The notes under the pieces are model-generated. The model saw only the letters and a program-made list of their open reading frames with translations. It did not search any database and was not told the DNA's origin. The translations under genes and the position numbers were made by a program. DNA of 64,000 bases, taken from the NCBI GenBank assembly GCA_004173455.1, contig SECL01000012.1, positions 1-64,000 of the forward strand, read 5' to 3'. Every line of letters begins with the position of its first letter. Within the stretch, counting starts at the first letter, position 1. The DNA comes from Moraxellaceae bacterium (GTDB lineage: Bacteria; Pseudomonadota; Gammaproteobacteria; Pseudomonadales; Moraxellaceae). Below are positions 27,914-38,381 of the stretch, in pieces.

Positions 27914-28189
27914 GATTTGCTGTTCCATTAAAATGATGGATTGTTGATTTTGGCTATTTTGTGAGTTGGAAACAATGTGGGGCGTGGTCACTGTGTACGA
28001 CTAACCTGAACCTGTAATGGCGGCAGTGTAGCATTAATTATTTGGTTTCTTAAAAGCCCCATGGTTAAAAAGCCGTCTAGGCCTTATCGGCACAACACGG
28101 CTACATAGCCAATAGAACATGGCAATAGATAGGAAACGAGTTAAGGAAAGCCATCCATCTAGAGCAGGAGTTTTGCTCATTCATACTCC

Positions 28190-28513
28190 TTAACGATGAT
28201 CATCACGCCAGCCATCATGATCGTCATCACGATCATACTTCCTATCCCAACGAGATCTGTCATTTCCATCATCACGATCACGGTTGTGATTCCAGTTTCT
28301 GCGATCGTCATTGCGGCCACTGTTCCAGTCCCTTTTGTCAACTCCATTATGATGCGGATGTCGATAGCTACCGTCATCCAAGGGCGTGACTGCACAGCCG
28401 CCTAGTGTCAATAGCAGTATTCCGCTTGCTGTAGCAACCAAATAGCGGCTCATGGTATTTTGCATCGATTTTTTAACAGAATTTTTCATAGATTTTTGCA
28501 GGAAAATTTGCAT
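28190..28513 (-). CDS. Small lipoprotein with Asp/Arg/His-rich tail
   Basis: A 107-residue protein whose N-terminus has several lysines, a hydrophobic stretch and the lipobox LTLGGC, so Cys39 or so should be lipidated. The mature part is almost entirely Asp, Arg, His, Asn, Gly and Trp (for example NDDRRNWNHNRDRDD), with no ordered domain evident. Such charged histidine-rich tails could bind metal or cell-wall polymers; that is a guess. ATG 28513 has a GAG about nine bases upstream; ATG 28489 would give a more typical signal length. The gene is isolated. Confidence 0.65.
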   Translation of the reverse strand: MQIFLQKSMKNSVKKSMQNTMSRYLVATASGILLLTLGGCAVTPLDDGSYRHPHHNGVDKRDWNSGRNDDRRNWNHNRDRDDGNDRSRWDRKYDRDDDHDGWRDDHR

Positions 28514-28671
28514 GATGTTTTACTCAGGTCTAGTCATGCTTTAGTGTCGCAGATTTATGCTGATGTTCTTGAATGACCAGTTGGTATTTATAGATGTTTA
28601 AAGAGTGCTTAAGTAAATCTTGGATATATTTTTATACTTAATTTCGATTCTCTCCTAATAACCTAACCCAT

Positions 28672-28702
28672 AAAAAAACGCCCTTTTGGACGCTTTTTTT
28701 TT
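28672..28702 (-). terminator. Rho-independent terminator of the KAS III gene
   Basis: On the minus strand an A-run, GCGTCC, AAAA, GGGCGT and a seven-T run form a stem of about 12 bp with two G-U pairs, some 40 bases after the gene's stop. The A/T symmetry also allows function on the plus strand. Confidence 0.75.
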
Positions 28703-28739
28703 CGATCATCATATAATCATCAAAAAATTATCATGGCGT

Positions 28740-29855
28740 TCAACTGACTTTTTTGACAATAACAGAGCCAATTGAATAGCCTGCTCCAAATGAACAAATC
28801 ACGCCCAAATCGCCATCTTGCAAATCTTTTGAATGTTTGTGGAAAGCAATAATAGAACCTGCTGAGCTGGTATTGGCATATTCATCCAGAATAATCGGGG
28901 CGCGCCCCGCTTCGGCTTCATGCCCCAGCATCATTTTTAAAATAAACTGGTTCATATTTTCATTGGCTTGATGTAACCAATAACGCTGTACATCTTCAAC
29001 ACTCAAATTATGTTTTGCCAGATGTTCTGTAATGGTTTTGGCCACCAAAGGAGATACTTCGCGATAAACCTTTTGGCCATTTTGGACAAACAATTTATCT
29101 GCTTTACCAACACCAGATTCATCACCACGGTTGAGGAAGCCAAAGTTATTACGGATATTATTGGAAAACTGAGTTAATAATTGCGTGCCTAATACTTCAA
29201 AACCGGGCTTGCTGTCGCTTTCTTCTACCACGATGGCAGTGGCCACATCACCAAAAATAAAGTGACTGCTGTAATCAGTCCAGTTTAAATGTCCTGATGT
29301 AATTTCTGCATTGACCACCAGTACACGCTTGGCCGAACCTGCCTTGATGGCATCAACTGCCTGTTGCAGGCCAAAAGTTGCAGCACTACATGCTACGTTC
29401 ATGTCAAAGGCATAGCCATGGGTCATGCCAAGCGCAGCCTGAATTTCAATAGCCACAGCGGGATAAGCACGCTGCATGTTAGAGCAAGCCAAAATAACGG
29501 CATCAATATCATCAGGCGTTAAACCCGCATTTTCAATGGCTTCACGTGCCGCGGCCGCGCCCATTTCGGCTTGAATTGACCATTCGTCATTACCACGTTC
29601 GGGAATAATCGGTGTCATACGTTTGGGATCAAGTACGCCTTCCTTGTTTACCACATAGCGCGACTTGATGCCGGATACTTTTTGGATAAAGGGTGCAGAT
29701 GAACCACGCTTGGCTGTTCGCGTGCCTGCTTCAATGGCCGCCGCATTTTCCTGATTGTAGTGTTCGACATAAGCATTCAGGCTTTGTACCAGCTCTTCAT
29801 TGCTGATGGATTCTGGTGGTGTATATAGCCCGGTTCCGGTAATACGAATGCTCAT
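28740..29855 (-). CDS. Beta-ketoacyl-ACP synthase III, PA3286-like long form
   Basis: KAS III enzymes start fatty acid synthesis by condensing an acyl-CoA with malonyl-ACP. The 371-residue protein has the catalytic triad: Cys in [10 protein letters not shown], His in [10 protein letters not shown], Asn in YANTSSAGS. It is about 50 residues longer than E. coli FabH, with an N-terminal insertion ([16 protein letters not shown]). That layout matches the Pseudomonas aeruginosa PA3286 type, reported to prime synthesis from octanoyl-CoA, so medium-chain acyl-CoA salvage is the likely role. ATG 29855 has AGGAGTGATTC. It is monocistronic with its own terminator. Confidence 0.9.
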   Translation of the reverse strand: MSIRITGTGLYTPPESISNEELVQSLNAYVEHYNQENAAAIEAGTRTAKRGSSAPFIQKVSGIKSRYVVNKEGVLDPKRMTPIIPERGNDEWSIQAEMGAAAAREAIENAGLTPDDIDAVILACSNMQRAYPAVAIEIQAALGMTHGYAFDMNVACSAATFGLQQAVDAIKAGSAKRVLVVNAEITSGHLNWTDYSSHFIFGDVATAIVVEESDSKPGFEVLGTQLLTQFSNNIRNNFGFLNRGDESGVGKADKLFVQNGQKVYREVSPLVAKTITEHLAKHNLSVEDVQRYWLHQANENMNQFILKMMLGHEAEAGRAPIILDEYANTSSAGSIIAFHKHSKDLQDGDLGVICSFGAGYSIGSVIVKKVS

Positions 29856-30005
29856 GAATCACTCCTGTCATTTATTGTGGCGTTGCCTGCATTGCACCCA
29901 ATAGTAAATGAATATTATAGATTTGGCTTTAAAAACTTAATCCTAAAATACGCCGTCATTATCTCACTGAATCACGTCACTCAATCAGTTTACTGAATCA
30001 TGATG

Positions 30006-33000
30006 CTAAATATCCTGCCATGCTTTTTCCAGTCGTTTGACCGACACAGGCACTTTAGTTTTCATGGGCTGGGCAAACAGTGACACACGCCACTCTTCAA
30101 GCAACCAGCGGAACACCTCAAACGCGCTACGCTGGGTCGTATTTTGACGATCAAACTCAAGCAATTTTTCCATGAATGGATCAATTTGCGCCACGGCTTC
30201 GGTGTCTTTTTTAAGGTTGTTGGGCAAGCGTTCCAAACGCATATTCAGGGCTTTTAAGTAGCGCGGATATTCCTGCCACACTTGCGGCGATATTTCATAA
30301 ATAAAATTATTAAGGTGCAAACCATCCAGTTGATCTTCAATGTCATCAATGTTTCGGCCAAAAATGTCTAAATCAACCGTCATCATTTGACGGCGAATAC
30401 TTTGCCATAAAGTGAAAATATCGTTTAATTGCGCCAGAACATTCTGTCCATGCATTAAAAACTGTGATTTGGTTCGTTCCAATTTTTGCGCAAAATTAGT
30501 GTGGTCTAAGGCCAAACCATCATCTTGTAAGCCGTCGAATGCAATATCTAGCGTGGCATAAATCAGCATACTTTCAAGCTGAGTTTTATCACCAAGCGGT
30601 GCAAAGGCCAGTACCAGTGACTTGGGCAATTGCTTTTTAAGCTGACGACTCAAATCACCCAACTGCAAACTGGCCAGCCGCAACAGACCTTGCCGATGTT
30701 GACGTTTGGCCTCCGCTTCATCATTAAAGGTTTGAATCACCACCCCTTTTTTATCATCAATTTGAGGTGTTATTTTAGCTTTAGCAGTCGGCTTGATCTC
30801 TACAGGCACCAAGGCATGATACTGATTAACCAACAAACCGCTGACTTTCTTTTGGGTTTCAAACGCAAAGCTGCTTGGAAATTCTAGCAATTCGCCTTGA
30901 TGGTGCTGGACGGGTTGATGCGTCACGACACGACAACGCGCTTGTAATTCTGCCAGATCACGGCCTTGTTCAATCACCCGTTTTTTGTCATCAATCACTT
31001 GAATCATCGGGCGTAAATAATTGGGCACATTGTTTAGGTCAAAATCTTTTGCCTGAATTTGTTCACCACGCAATAAAAAGGCCAATTGCGCCATTAAGCT
31101 ATTGCCTTGTTGCGGATCAAGCTGGGTTAACAGCTTTTTGGCCGTATCAGGGATTGGCACAAATAAACGCCGCTTGTCTTTGGGCAACGACTTGAGCAGT
31201 GCTTCAACTAGGGGTAGCCGCCAACCTGGCACACTCCACGACAAGGCATTGCCATCCACCTGCGGCAACGCCTGAATGGGAATGCTAACCGTCGCGCCAT
31301 CATCGTCACGGCTTGGATCAAATACATAGCGCGTTGCAAGTTTTAATTGGCCAACTTGCCAGTAATCAGGGAATTGCTGGGTAGTAGGTGCAGCATCAAG
31401 TAGCACATCTTCTTCGGTTAAAAACAAGACACGGGGATTTTTGGCTTCGACTTCTGCACGCCAATCCTCAAAGGTGCGACGGCTGGCAATATGCTCAGGA
31501 ATTCGGGCTGCATAAAACTGATATAAGGTTTCTTCATCTACTAGCAAATCACGGCGGCGCAGTTTGTCCTCAATGCGCTCGACTTCTTCAATTTTTTGCA
31601 GATTATGCTTTAAAAATGGCGGCGTTAAGCCCAAATTGCCCGTGACTAACCCGTCACGCAGGAAAATCTCATGCGCTTCAGCTTGATTCACTTTTTCATA
31701 ATTACACGGTTGTTTGGCCTGAATAATTAAACCAAATAACGAAATCTGCGCATAGGCATTGACTGTGCCCGATTTTTTTGACCAATGCGGCTCAAAATAA
31801 TGATATTTCAGCAAATCGCCGGCTGCACTTAATATCCATTCTGGTTCAATTTTGGCCAGCGTGCGCAGATAAACCTGTGAGGTTTCCACCATTTCAAAAG
31901 CCATCAGCCACGGCACTTGCTGTTTATGCAGGGTACTGGCTGGAAAGATTCTGGCTTTTTGCTGGCGCACGGCCAGATAAGTATTTTTCTCATCGGTTTT
32001 TTGCGCAATAAATGACAATAAACCCGTCAGTAAAGCACGGTGTAAACTGGTGTAATCTACATTTTCATCACTGCCAATTTGATCGAGCTTAGCTTGATCC
32101 AGCCTAGCAATTTGATCTAGCTTAGCTGGCCGATTAAACGATAATTTAAGCTGTCCAGCCATATCGGTTAATTGCTGATGGGTTTGTTTCCACTCACGAA
32201 TGCGCAACCAGCTTAAAAAATGCTGTTTGGCAAATTGGCGGCGTTGTCGTTCGGTTAAGGGAGAACTCGCGCCTTCCCCTTTTTGATTGGCAAGTGTGTT
32301 CCACAAGTTGATATAAAATAAAAAATCCGAGTCAGGCTGTTTAAACAGCGCATGTTTCTGGTCGGCTTGCGTTTGCTTATCGGCAGGGCGTTCGCGCGGA
32401 TCTTGTACCGCCAAGGCACTCACCACAATCAGGGTTTCTTTTAACACACCAAAATGCGCACCACCCAAAATCATGCGTGACAAGCGCGGATCAAGCGGCA
32501 TTTTTGCCATCATTTGACCGATTTTGGTTAAGCTACTTTTACTTCCTTTCTTATTAAGGGAAGGTGTTTCTTCATTTTGCGAAGAAGATTTAGAAGACGT
32601 TAAGGCACCCAGCTCATGCAATAGCTTTTTGCCATCATTGACCAAACGGTGATCTGGCGGTTCAATAAAGTCAAAATGGTCTAAATCGCCCAAGCCCAGA
32701 CTTTCCATTTGCAAAATCACCGATGCCAGATTGGTACGCTTAATTTCAGGTTCGGTAAATTCTGGGCGACCTAAGAAATCTTCTTCGCTATACAAACGAA
32801 TACATACACCCGGCGCAATCCGACCGCAACGGCCTTTACGCTGGTTGGCAGCAGCTTGAGAAATAGCTTCAATCGGTAAACGCTGCACCCGTGAGCGATA
32901 GGAATAGCGTGAAATCCGTGCAAAACCGCTATCAATGACATAACGGATATTGGGCACAGTCAGCGCAGTTTCAGCAACGTTGGTGGCAATAATAATCCGC

Positions 33001-34052
33001 CGACCCTTGCCCGATGGATTAAAAATCTTTTGTTGTTCACTTAAGGCCAAGCGCGCATATAACGGTAAAATTTCGGTATGTTTTGGGCCGTACTTGTACA
33101 GGGTTTCCTGTAAATCACGGATTTCCTGTTCGGTACTGGCAAATACCAATATATCGGCATATTGCGGGTGGCCTTTATCAATGGCATCCTGATAACATTC
33201 CTCCACAGCAGCCACTACGGCACGCGGCAGGTTTTCTTCTACATCATCAAACGCGTCATCTTCACTGCCAGCAACGGCAAGCTCAGACACGGGACGATAG
33301 CGAGTTTCAACTGGGAAACTACGCCCTTCTACTTCAAATATGGGTGCGCCTTGACCAGCAGCATTGGCAAAATATTGGCTAAAGCGGTTAACGTCCAGTG
33401 TGGCAGAAGTCACGATCACTTTGAGATCAGGGCGCTTGGGCAAAATTTGGCGAATATAGCCCAGCAAGAAATCAATGTTTAACGAGCGTTCATGCGCTTC
33501 ATCAATAATAATAGTGTCGTATTTATTTAAAAAACGGTCGTTGCCCAGTTCGGCCAGCAAGATACCGTCAGTCATCAGGCGAATAAAGGCATTGGCATCG
33601 CCCGTTTCATTAAAGCGCACCTTAAAACCAACGGATTTACCCAATGGCTCGCCCAATTCCTCGGCAATACGCTGCGATACACTACGCGCTGCCAAACGAC
33701 GTGGCTGTGTATGTCCAATAATCCCGGTTAAGCCACGACCTGCCAGCATGGCAATCTTGGGCAGTTGGGTGGTTTTACCAGACCCGGTTTCACCTGCCAC
33801 AATAATCACCTGATGATCTTGTATAGCTTTAATTAGCCGTTCGGCATTTTGCGAAACTGGTAGGTCTTCATTGAGCTTAATATCCGGCAAGCGTTCGACA
33901 CGCGCCTGCACGGCTTGCTGTGATTTTTCCAGAAGCTGCTGATAGGCCTGCTCATCCTTAAACTTGCCGTGGCTTTTATCAGAGCGTAGCCGTGACAATT
34001 TATAACGGTCACGCGCCATGACAAGTTGATCTGGTTGTTCAGCTACAGACAT
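30006..34052 (-). CDS. hrpA: ATP-dependent RNA helicase HrpA
   Basis: HrpA is a DEAH-box helicase; in E. coli it acts in mRNA processing and on stalled ribosomes. The 1348-residue protein contains Walker A GETGSGKTTQ, DEAH in IIIDEAHERSLN, SATL (motif III), the C-terminal helicase motif VI QRKGRCGR, the HA2/OB-fold region, and the long DUF3418 C-terminal half that distinguishes HrpA from HrpB. ATG 34052 (MSVAEQPDQL) has AGGA six bases upstream; the open frame to 34160 has no homology. Length is close to E. coli (1300). Confidence 0.96.
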   Translation of the reverse strand: MSVAEQPDQLVMARDRYKLSRLRSDKSHGKFKDEQAYQQLLEKSQQAVQARVERLPDIKLNEDLPVSQNAERLIKAIQDHQVIIVAGETGSGKTTQLPKIAMLAGRGLTGIIGHTQPRRLAARSVSQRIAEELGEPLGKSVGFKVRFNETGDANAFIRLMTDGILLAELGNDRFLNKYDTIIIDEAHERSLNIDFLLGYIRQILPKRPDLKVIVTSATLDVNRFSQYFANAAGQGAPIFEVEGRSFPVETRYRPVSELAVAGSEDDAFDDVEENLPRAVVAAVEECYQDAIDKGHPQYADILVFASTEQEIRDLQETLYKYGPKHTEILPLYARLALSEQQKIFNPSGKGRRIIIATNVAETALTVPNIRYVIDSGFARISRYSYRSRVQRLPIEAISQAAANQRKGRCGRIAPGVCIRLYSEEDFLGRPEFTEPEIKRTNLASVILQMESLGLGDLDHFDFIEPPDHRLVNDGKKLLHELGALTSSKSSSQNEETPSLNKKGSKSSLTKIGQMMAKMPLDPRLSRMILGGAHFGVLKETLIVVSALAVQDPRERPADKQTQADQKHALFKQPDSDFLFYINLWNTLANQKGEGASSPLTERQRRQFAKQHFLSWLRIREWKQTHQQLTDMAGQLKLSFNRPAKLDQIARLDQAKLDQIGSDENVDYTSLHRALLTGLLSFIAQKTDEKNTYLAVRQQKARIFPASTLHKQQVPWLMAFEMVETSQVYLRTLAKIEPEWILSAAGDLLKYHYFEPHWSKKSGTVNAYAQISLFGLIIQAKQPCNYEKVNQAEAHEIFLRDGLVTGNLGLTPPFLKHNLQKIEEVERIEDKLRRRDLLVDEETLYQFYAARIPEHIASRRTFEDWRAEVEAKNPRVLFLTEEDVLLDAAPTTQQFPDYWQVGQLKLATRYVFDPSRDDDGATVSIPIQALPQVDGNALSWSVPGWRLPLVEALLKSLPKDKRRLFVPIPDTAKKLLTQLDPQQGNSLMAQLAFLLRGEQIQAKDFDLNNVPNYLRPMIQVIDDKKRVIEQGRDLAELQARCRVVTHQPVQHHQGELLEFPSSFAFETQKKVSGLLVNQYHALVPVEIKPTAKAKITPQIDDKKGVVIQTFNDEAEAKRQHRQGLLRLASLQLGDLSRQLKKQLPKSLVLAFAPLGDKTQLESMLIYATLDIAFDGLQDDGLALDHTNFAQKLERTKSQFLMHGQNVLAQLNDIFTLWQSIRRQMMTVDLDIFGRNIDDIEDQLDGLHLNNFIYEISPQVWQEYPRYLKALNMRLERLPNNLKKDTEAVAQIDPFMEKLLEFDRQNTTQRSAFEVFRWLLEEWRVSLFAQPMKTKVPVSVKRLEKAWQDI

Positions 34053-34406
34053 AATTTTTCCTAAAACAGCATTTTTGGCAGTGCAGGCAATGCAAAATTT
34101 CGCCATTGTAGCGACTATCGCTACTGGCCGACAAAATTGAATAACTAAAATTGATAGCAACTTAAAACGGCAAATGCTTCAGGCTATTTTTAACAAGACC
34201 AAAGTTTGAAATTCCAAACCTTAAAAAGGCACGCATTTGTAGAATAGATATATGTTCTTTCTTCCAAATTTCAATTTATACATCAGGATTTAAGTAATAA
34301 AAACCGAATTGAAACCCAGACAAAAAATTTAGCCATCAGTAGAATTTTTCATGCAATAAATTTAGCCAAAGCAAAGAACTGAATACTTAAAACTCAAATC
34401 AGTGCT
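34053..34406. other. Intergenic region between the PIF1-like gene and hrpA
   Basis: 354 AT-rich bases upstream of hrpA and downstream of the PIF1-like gene on the same strand. It must contain the hrpA promoter. I see no convincing terminator, RNA gene or ORF. Confidence 0.5.
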
Positions 34407-36212
34407 TTAGATAAATATCAGTGCCAGCCGGATATCGTTATAGCTCATTTCTCCATTTAGCGCTTCCACCAATGATCTCAATCGAATACTGCCATCTTCA
34501 TTAAAACTTTCTGGCAGGTTCTGTTTTTTCACCTGCTTTACGGCGCGGCTCACGGCCTGCAATACTTCCTTTTGCGGTGTGATACGCTCAAAGTTCAACT
34601 CACTACCGATACTGGCATCCTTGATATTGTTTTCCGTAGCATTGGCTTTTTTTACTTCAGTTACTTTTGTTTTAGCGTCTTTGCTGCTTTTGCTATTGGC
34701 CTGCTCATAGAGTTTGGCCAAATGGTTAATCACCGTTGCAATAGTCAAGCTACGCGCCAAGGCAATTTCCTCAATATCCAGCCCTTTTTCATACAGCTCG
34801 CGGGTTTGCTCTAGCGTGCTGGCTGAAATACTGGCACCGGATTTTTGTTTCAGGCGTTTTTCATAACGGGCAATATCTTTAGGATCGGTGGTGCCGCCAC
34901 ATTTTTTAATAAAATCGTCATGTACCAGCGTGGTGTCCCGATCCTGCCACACACTTTCTGCCTCAGAGGATAACTGCTGAAAACGCTGATCGGCTTTCAT
35001 AGCCAAACTATCCAGCTCCAGTGCCTTTTGGTTAAAACCCAGCAAACGCAAGCCTTCTAGCGCCTTTAACCGTGACAGTGCGACATAGCCCTGCCCTTTT
35101 TCAAACGTTTGGGTCAGGTCAATTTCGGCCGCTTCTAAGGTCATGCCCTGACTTTTATGCACGGTAATCGCCCACGCATGCCGTAGTGGAATTTGCTTAA
35201 AACTGGCAATCGCCTTGCCCTGCTCATTATTAATCGACCATTCGGCAGGCGACACCACCATTTTTGTGCCATCACGCAACTTGACTTCCGGTAACTGACC
35301 AAATTCATCATCCTTGATAAAACCTATTACCTCACCCAGACTGCCGTTAATATAGCCTTCTTCGAAATTATTTTTAACAAACATGACCTTGGCGCCTTTT
35401 TTAAGCACAAGATCCTGTGGCGCGCGCACCGAGCTGGTTAGAGTCATTACCAACTTTTCATTGCCTTCAGTCTGCGCATAAAAATGATGCGCTTTGCCTT
35501 TCAGCGCGTCCAGATGCTGCTCATTGATCTGGTCAACATCCATATTGTGGGTAAATAATCGGGTGATGTCTGCGTCAAGGGCTTGCTGCTGGGTACTTTG
35601 CAAAGTTTTAATGCTGTTCTGGCTAATTTGTCCCAGACGAATTTCATTTAAAATGACATTCAACGCATTATCTTGCTGACGATGCTGCTCGCTTAAATAA
35701 CAAATGCCAAAACCCGCTTCTAGCCATGCCGCCGACATAAAGGCAAACTTGTCACGATTACTTTCGCCAGATTTTCCGACTGGCGGCAACTGAAAAAAGT
35801 CACCGGCAACAATCACCTGCATGCCACCAAATGGTTCATCGGTGTCCTTGATGTATTTTAAAACCTGATTAACCAAATCCAGTTGCCGCGCATGCAGCAT
35901 GGAAATTTCATCAATAATTAGAACTTGGGCTTTTTCAATGTGATCGCGCAAGTATTTGCGGTCTTTCAAATTTTTGAGGTCGTGATCAGTCAATACATCC
36001 TTGATGCCAATGCCAGACCAGGTATGAATGGTCATGCCATTCATGTGAGTGGCAGCAATTCCCGTGGATGCCGTCACCGCAACGGGCACTTTACGCGCTT
36101 TAAGATACTGAATGTATTGATTCAACGTATAGGTTTTGCCTGCGCCAGCCGAGCCGGTTAAAAAAACATTTTTACCAGATTTTAAAATATTCAGTGCGGT
36201 CGATTGCTTCAT
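34407..36212 (-). CDS. PIF1-like superfamily 1B DNA helicase with C-terminal HTH
   Basis: The 601-residue protein begins with Walker A FLTGSAGAGKTYTLN (about residues 17-31), followed by VTASTGIAATHMNGMTIHTW (motif Ia), LIIDEISML (Walker B), IVAGDFFQLPPV (motif III) and AWAITVHKSQGMTLEAAEIDL plus YVALSRL (motifs V and VI), the order of the PIF1/RecD2 group. A C-terminal helix-turn-helix of the RecQ-tail type (TRELYEKGLDIEEIALARSL) follows, then a linker and a second small helical module. A 5'-3' helicase acting on forks or G-quadruplex is likely. No ribosome binding site is visible before ATG 36212. Confidence 0.88.
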   Translation of the reverse strand: MKQSTALNILKSGKNVFLTGSAGAGKTYTLNQYIQYLKARKVPVAVTASTGIAATHMNGMTIHTWSGIGIKDVLTDHDLKNLKDRKYLRDHIEKAQVLIIDEISMLHARQLDLVNQVLKYIKDTDEPFGGMQVIVAGDFFQLPPVGKSGESNRDKFAFMSAAWLEAGFGICYLSEQHRQQDNALNVILNEIRLGQISQNSIKTLQSTQQQALDADITRLFTHNMDVDQINEQHLDALKGKAHHFYAQTEGNEKLVMTLTSSVRAPQDLVLKKGAKVMFVKNNFEEGYINGSLGEVIGFIKDDEFGQLPEVKLRDGTKMVVSPAEWSINNEQGKAIASFKQIPLRHAWAITVHKSQGMTLEAAEIDLTQTFEKGQGYVALSRLKALEGLRLLGFNQKALELDSLAMKADQRFQQLSSEAESVWQDRDTTLVHDDFIKKCGGTTDPKDIARYEKRLKQKSGASISASTLEQTRELYEKGLDIEEIALARSLTIATVINHLAKLYEQANSKSSKDAKTKVTEVKKANATENNIKDASIGSELNFERITPQKEVLQAVSRAVKQVKKQNLPESFNEDGSIRLRSLVEALNGEMSYNDIRLALIFI

Positions 36213-36531
36213 AAAAAAATGTGCTGCATAGAAGGATTTGCTGCATGAAAAAAGCGTTGCAACATCAATAGGAAAGTATTTTTCAGATTTTGTATTTTAG
36301 CAGATTTTTGCACCGGCTGCCTTTTTAAAGCTTTTGATGAAACCTAAAACGCGACAAGCACTGACGCGTTTTGGTGGTGATAAAAGCACTAAGCCAGTTC
36401 CACAGATTAAAGAAATTAATACAGACTTGTCTGTCCCAAGCAAGTGTGCTTCAATTATGAAGTTAAATTAAACATTTGACAGATAACTTCTTTTTAATGA
36501 AATTTTCCATCTGCTTAAGACCTAGATTATT
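36213..36531. other. Intergenic region upstream of the haem-oxygenase-like gene
   Basis: 319 bases between divergent genes. It contains the operator-like palindrome at 36421-36434. Apart from a likely promoter for the plus-strand gene near the palindrome, nothing else is seen. Confidence 0.5.
36421..36434. promoter_or_regulatory. Operator-like palindrome ACAGACTTGTCTGT
   Basis: A perfect 6-bp inverted repeat around TT, 97 bases upstream of the haem-oxygenase-like gene. A near-copy (12 of 14 bases) lies at 38382-38395, beyond the TetR gene. The pair suggests a shared TetR-family operator. Confidence 0.65.
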
Positions 36532-37383
36532 ATGGATAATGAGATAGATCGCCCTAGAGAAATAGCGATTGGAAAGCTAAAAAAAAGTATTTCCAAAGAA
36601 TTATGGGCTACTAATGAAAAATTTATTGAGCACTTAAAAGCGCGTATTAAAAACCATCCGCTCGCTCAAAATCCCATCATCGAGCAACTCAATCATGGAA
36701 GTTTTAACCTTGAAGCCGTAAAAAATATTCATCTGGAATATCGCCATGCCATTGTTCAGATTTTTACTGATGCCTTGCTTATGGCGCAGTATCAATCCCG
36801 GCAGCTTGAGCCGCGCCTGCCCGCAGGCACCAAGATGATTGCACGATTTTTACTCACTTTAAATGTTCTTGATGAATTTGGTTTTCAACCCGGTATAGAT
36901 CCAAATCATTATTACCAAGGCAATCCAGCGTACGCGCATTATCCCCTATTTGAAACAGTGCTCAATGAGCTGAAAATTTCTGTAGAAGAACGTGAAAACT
37001 ATCAACCGAGCCAAATTGCTAGAGACGTCAGGCAATTTTTAGAGAACAGCTATGATGCCTATAGTGCTGTGGTTGCCCTATTGGCAGTGGCTGAACAACA
37101 GGTCATTCTGTACAGTCCACCACTACGACAGGCCACCAAAAGCGTCGGCTTAAACGTTGATAATGGCTACTATTATGTGCATGGAATTTCATCGGATACC
37201 TCAACGCTGGCAGCGGATGACGACCACGAAAATGATCTGTGGTTTACGCTGATTCAGGCTTGTACCCCAGAAATATATGCGTCAATTGAGTCTATGTGCA
37301 TGCACTATTGCGATTTATGGCATGATTTCTGGTTATATCAATCTGAAATGAATGCAAAATTGACTTCGTTTTATTTAAAATGA
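36532..37383 (+). CDS. Haem-oxygenase-fold putative di-metal oxidase/redox protein
   Basis: The 283-residue, all-helical protein fits the TenA/PqqC/UndA superfamily of haem-oxygenase-like di-metal enzymes. Possible metal ligands by pattern: E69 and H72 (ExxH in NIHLEYRHAI), E188 (AVAEQQVILYS), H217 (YYYVHG) and the acidic HENDLW segment at 232-237. The last motif is separated from H217 by an acidic insert (DTSTLAADDD), unlike the compact HxxxDxxH of most members. Members oxidise small molecules such as fatty acids or amino acids, or make p-aminobenzoate; the substrate here is unknown. ATG 36532 has no strong ribosome binding site. A TetR gene follows on the same strand, 188 bases on. Confidence 0.65.
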   Translation: MDNEIDRPREIAIGKLKKSISKELWATNEKFIEHLKARIKNHPLAQNPIIEQLNHGSFNLEAVKNIHLEYRHAIVQIFTDALLMAQYQSRQLEPRLPAGTKMIARFLLTLNVLDEFGFQPGIDPNHYYQGNPAYAHYPLFETVLNELKISVEERENYQPSQIARDVRQFLENSYDAYSAVVALLAVAEQQVILYSPPLRQATKSVGLNVDNGYYYVHGISSDTSTLAADDDHENDLWFTLIQACTPEIYASIESMCMHYCDLWHDFWLYQSEMNAKLTSFYLK

Positions 37384-37571
37384 TAGCACGTCAATAAATT
37401 TGACTTGATTCATGGCGATCCTATATTGTATAAAATGATATTTACCAAAATTTCTAGAACTATTCGAGAAAACAATCATAAAAAGAGATAGAATTATCGG
37501 TCATGCCTGCTATTCTGATTTATTTCAATCGAGCGATTAATTATAGAGTATTTTGTGAGTAAGGATTAACT

Positions 37572-38150
37572 TTGAAAAGTAGTTCCAAAAAAGAAATTAT
37601 CTACGATACTGCCACTGCATTATTTGCGCAGCATGGTTTTCATTCGATTGGTATTGACCGGATTATTTCTGAATCAAACGTCGCTAAAATGACGTTATAT
37701 AAGTATTTTCCTTCTAAAGAACACTTGATCGAAAGTATTCTGATCCGTCGTGACGAGCAATTACGTAGCAGTATAATCCAAACCATGGATGAAGCAACTA
37801 CCCCCTTAGAAAAAATTAAAAGTATTTTTCTATGGTATGAAAAATGGTTTGAGCAACCTAATTTTTATGGCTGCATGTTTATTAAAGCGTCTGAGGAGTT
37901 TTCACAGGAAACCCCAAAAATCAGGAAAATATCACAAGATCATAAGCAATGGCTCACTGATGTGGTTGAGAATTTGTTGATCAGTATAGAAGTCAAGCAC
38001 CCGGCATCATTGGCCAACTTTATTATGGTCACGCTAGATGGCTTAACCGTGAATGCCAATATTTTTGCTTATGAAGGTGGTATGAAGCTGGATTCTAGCT
38101 GGAGTTTTGTAGAAAACCTGATAGTGCAATCCAAGAACACAAATTTTTAA
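37572..38150 (+). CDS. TetR/AcrR family regulator
   Basis: The 192-residue protein has the TetR DNA-binding domain: IIYDTATALFAQHGFHSIGI, VAKMTLYKYFPSKEHLIE. The C-terminal domain, with FLWYEKWFEQPNFYGCMFIKA, resembles the YxaF/LmrA-like group. The start is TTG 37572 with AAGGA six bases upstream; no ATG exists in the first 40 codons of the HTH. Likely target is the haem-oxygenase-like gene, whose promoter region holds a palindrome; a near-copy lies downstream of this gene. A redox or electrophile ligand would fit but is unproven. Confidence 0.85.
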   Translation: MKSSSKKEIIYDTATALFAQHGFHSIGIDRIISESNVAKMTLYKYFPSKEHLIESILIRRDEQLRSSIIQTMDEATTPLEKIKSIFLWYEKWFEQPNFYGCMFIKASEEFSQETPKIRKISQDHKQWLTDVVENLLISIEVKHPASLANFIMVTLDGLTVNANIFAYEGGMKLDSSWSFVENLIVQSKNTNF

Positions 38151-38381
38151 AATAGCTATTAGCCTATCGTCGTATAACTTTCCAAATTACGTTCATATTT
38201 CATCCAAAATAGTTAAAATCATGGAATTTTGCACAAAATTATTATCAATTTTGTAGATCAAAAAACATATATTGATCTTTAATTTCTATTTAATCGTTTA
38301 AGTCATTGAACTTATTAAACTAAATAATTTAAAGCATCTGTCTAAAAAACTAGCAGTCAAATAACATTTGTTTGCAAATAG

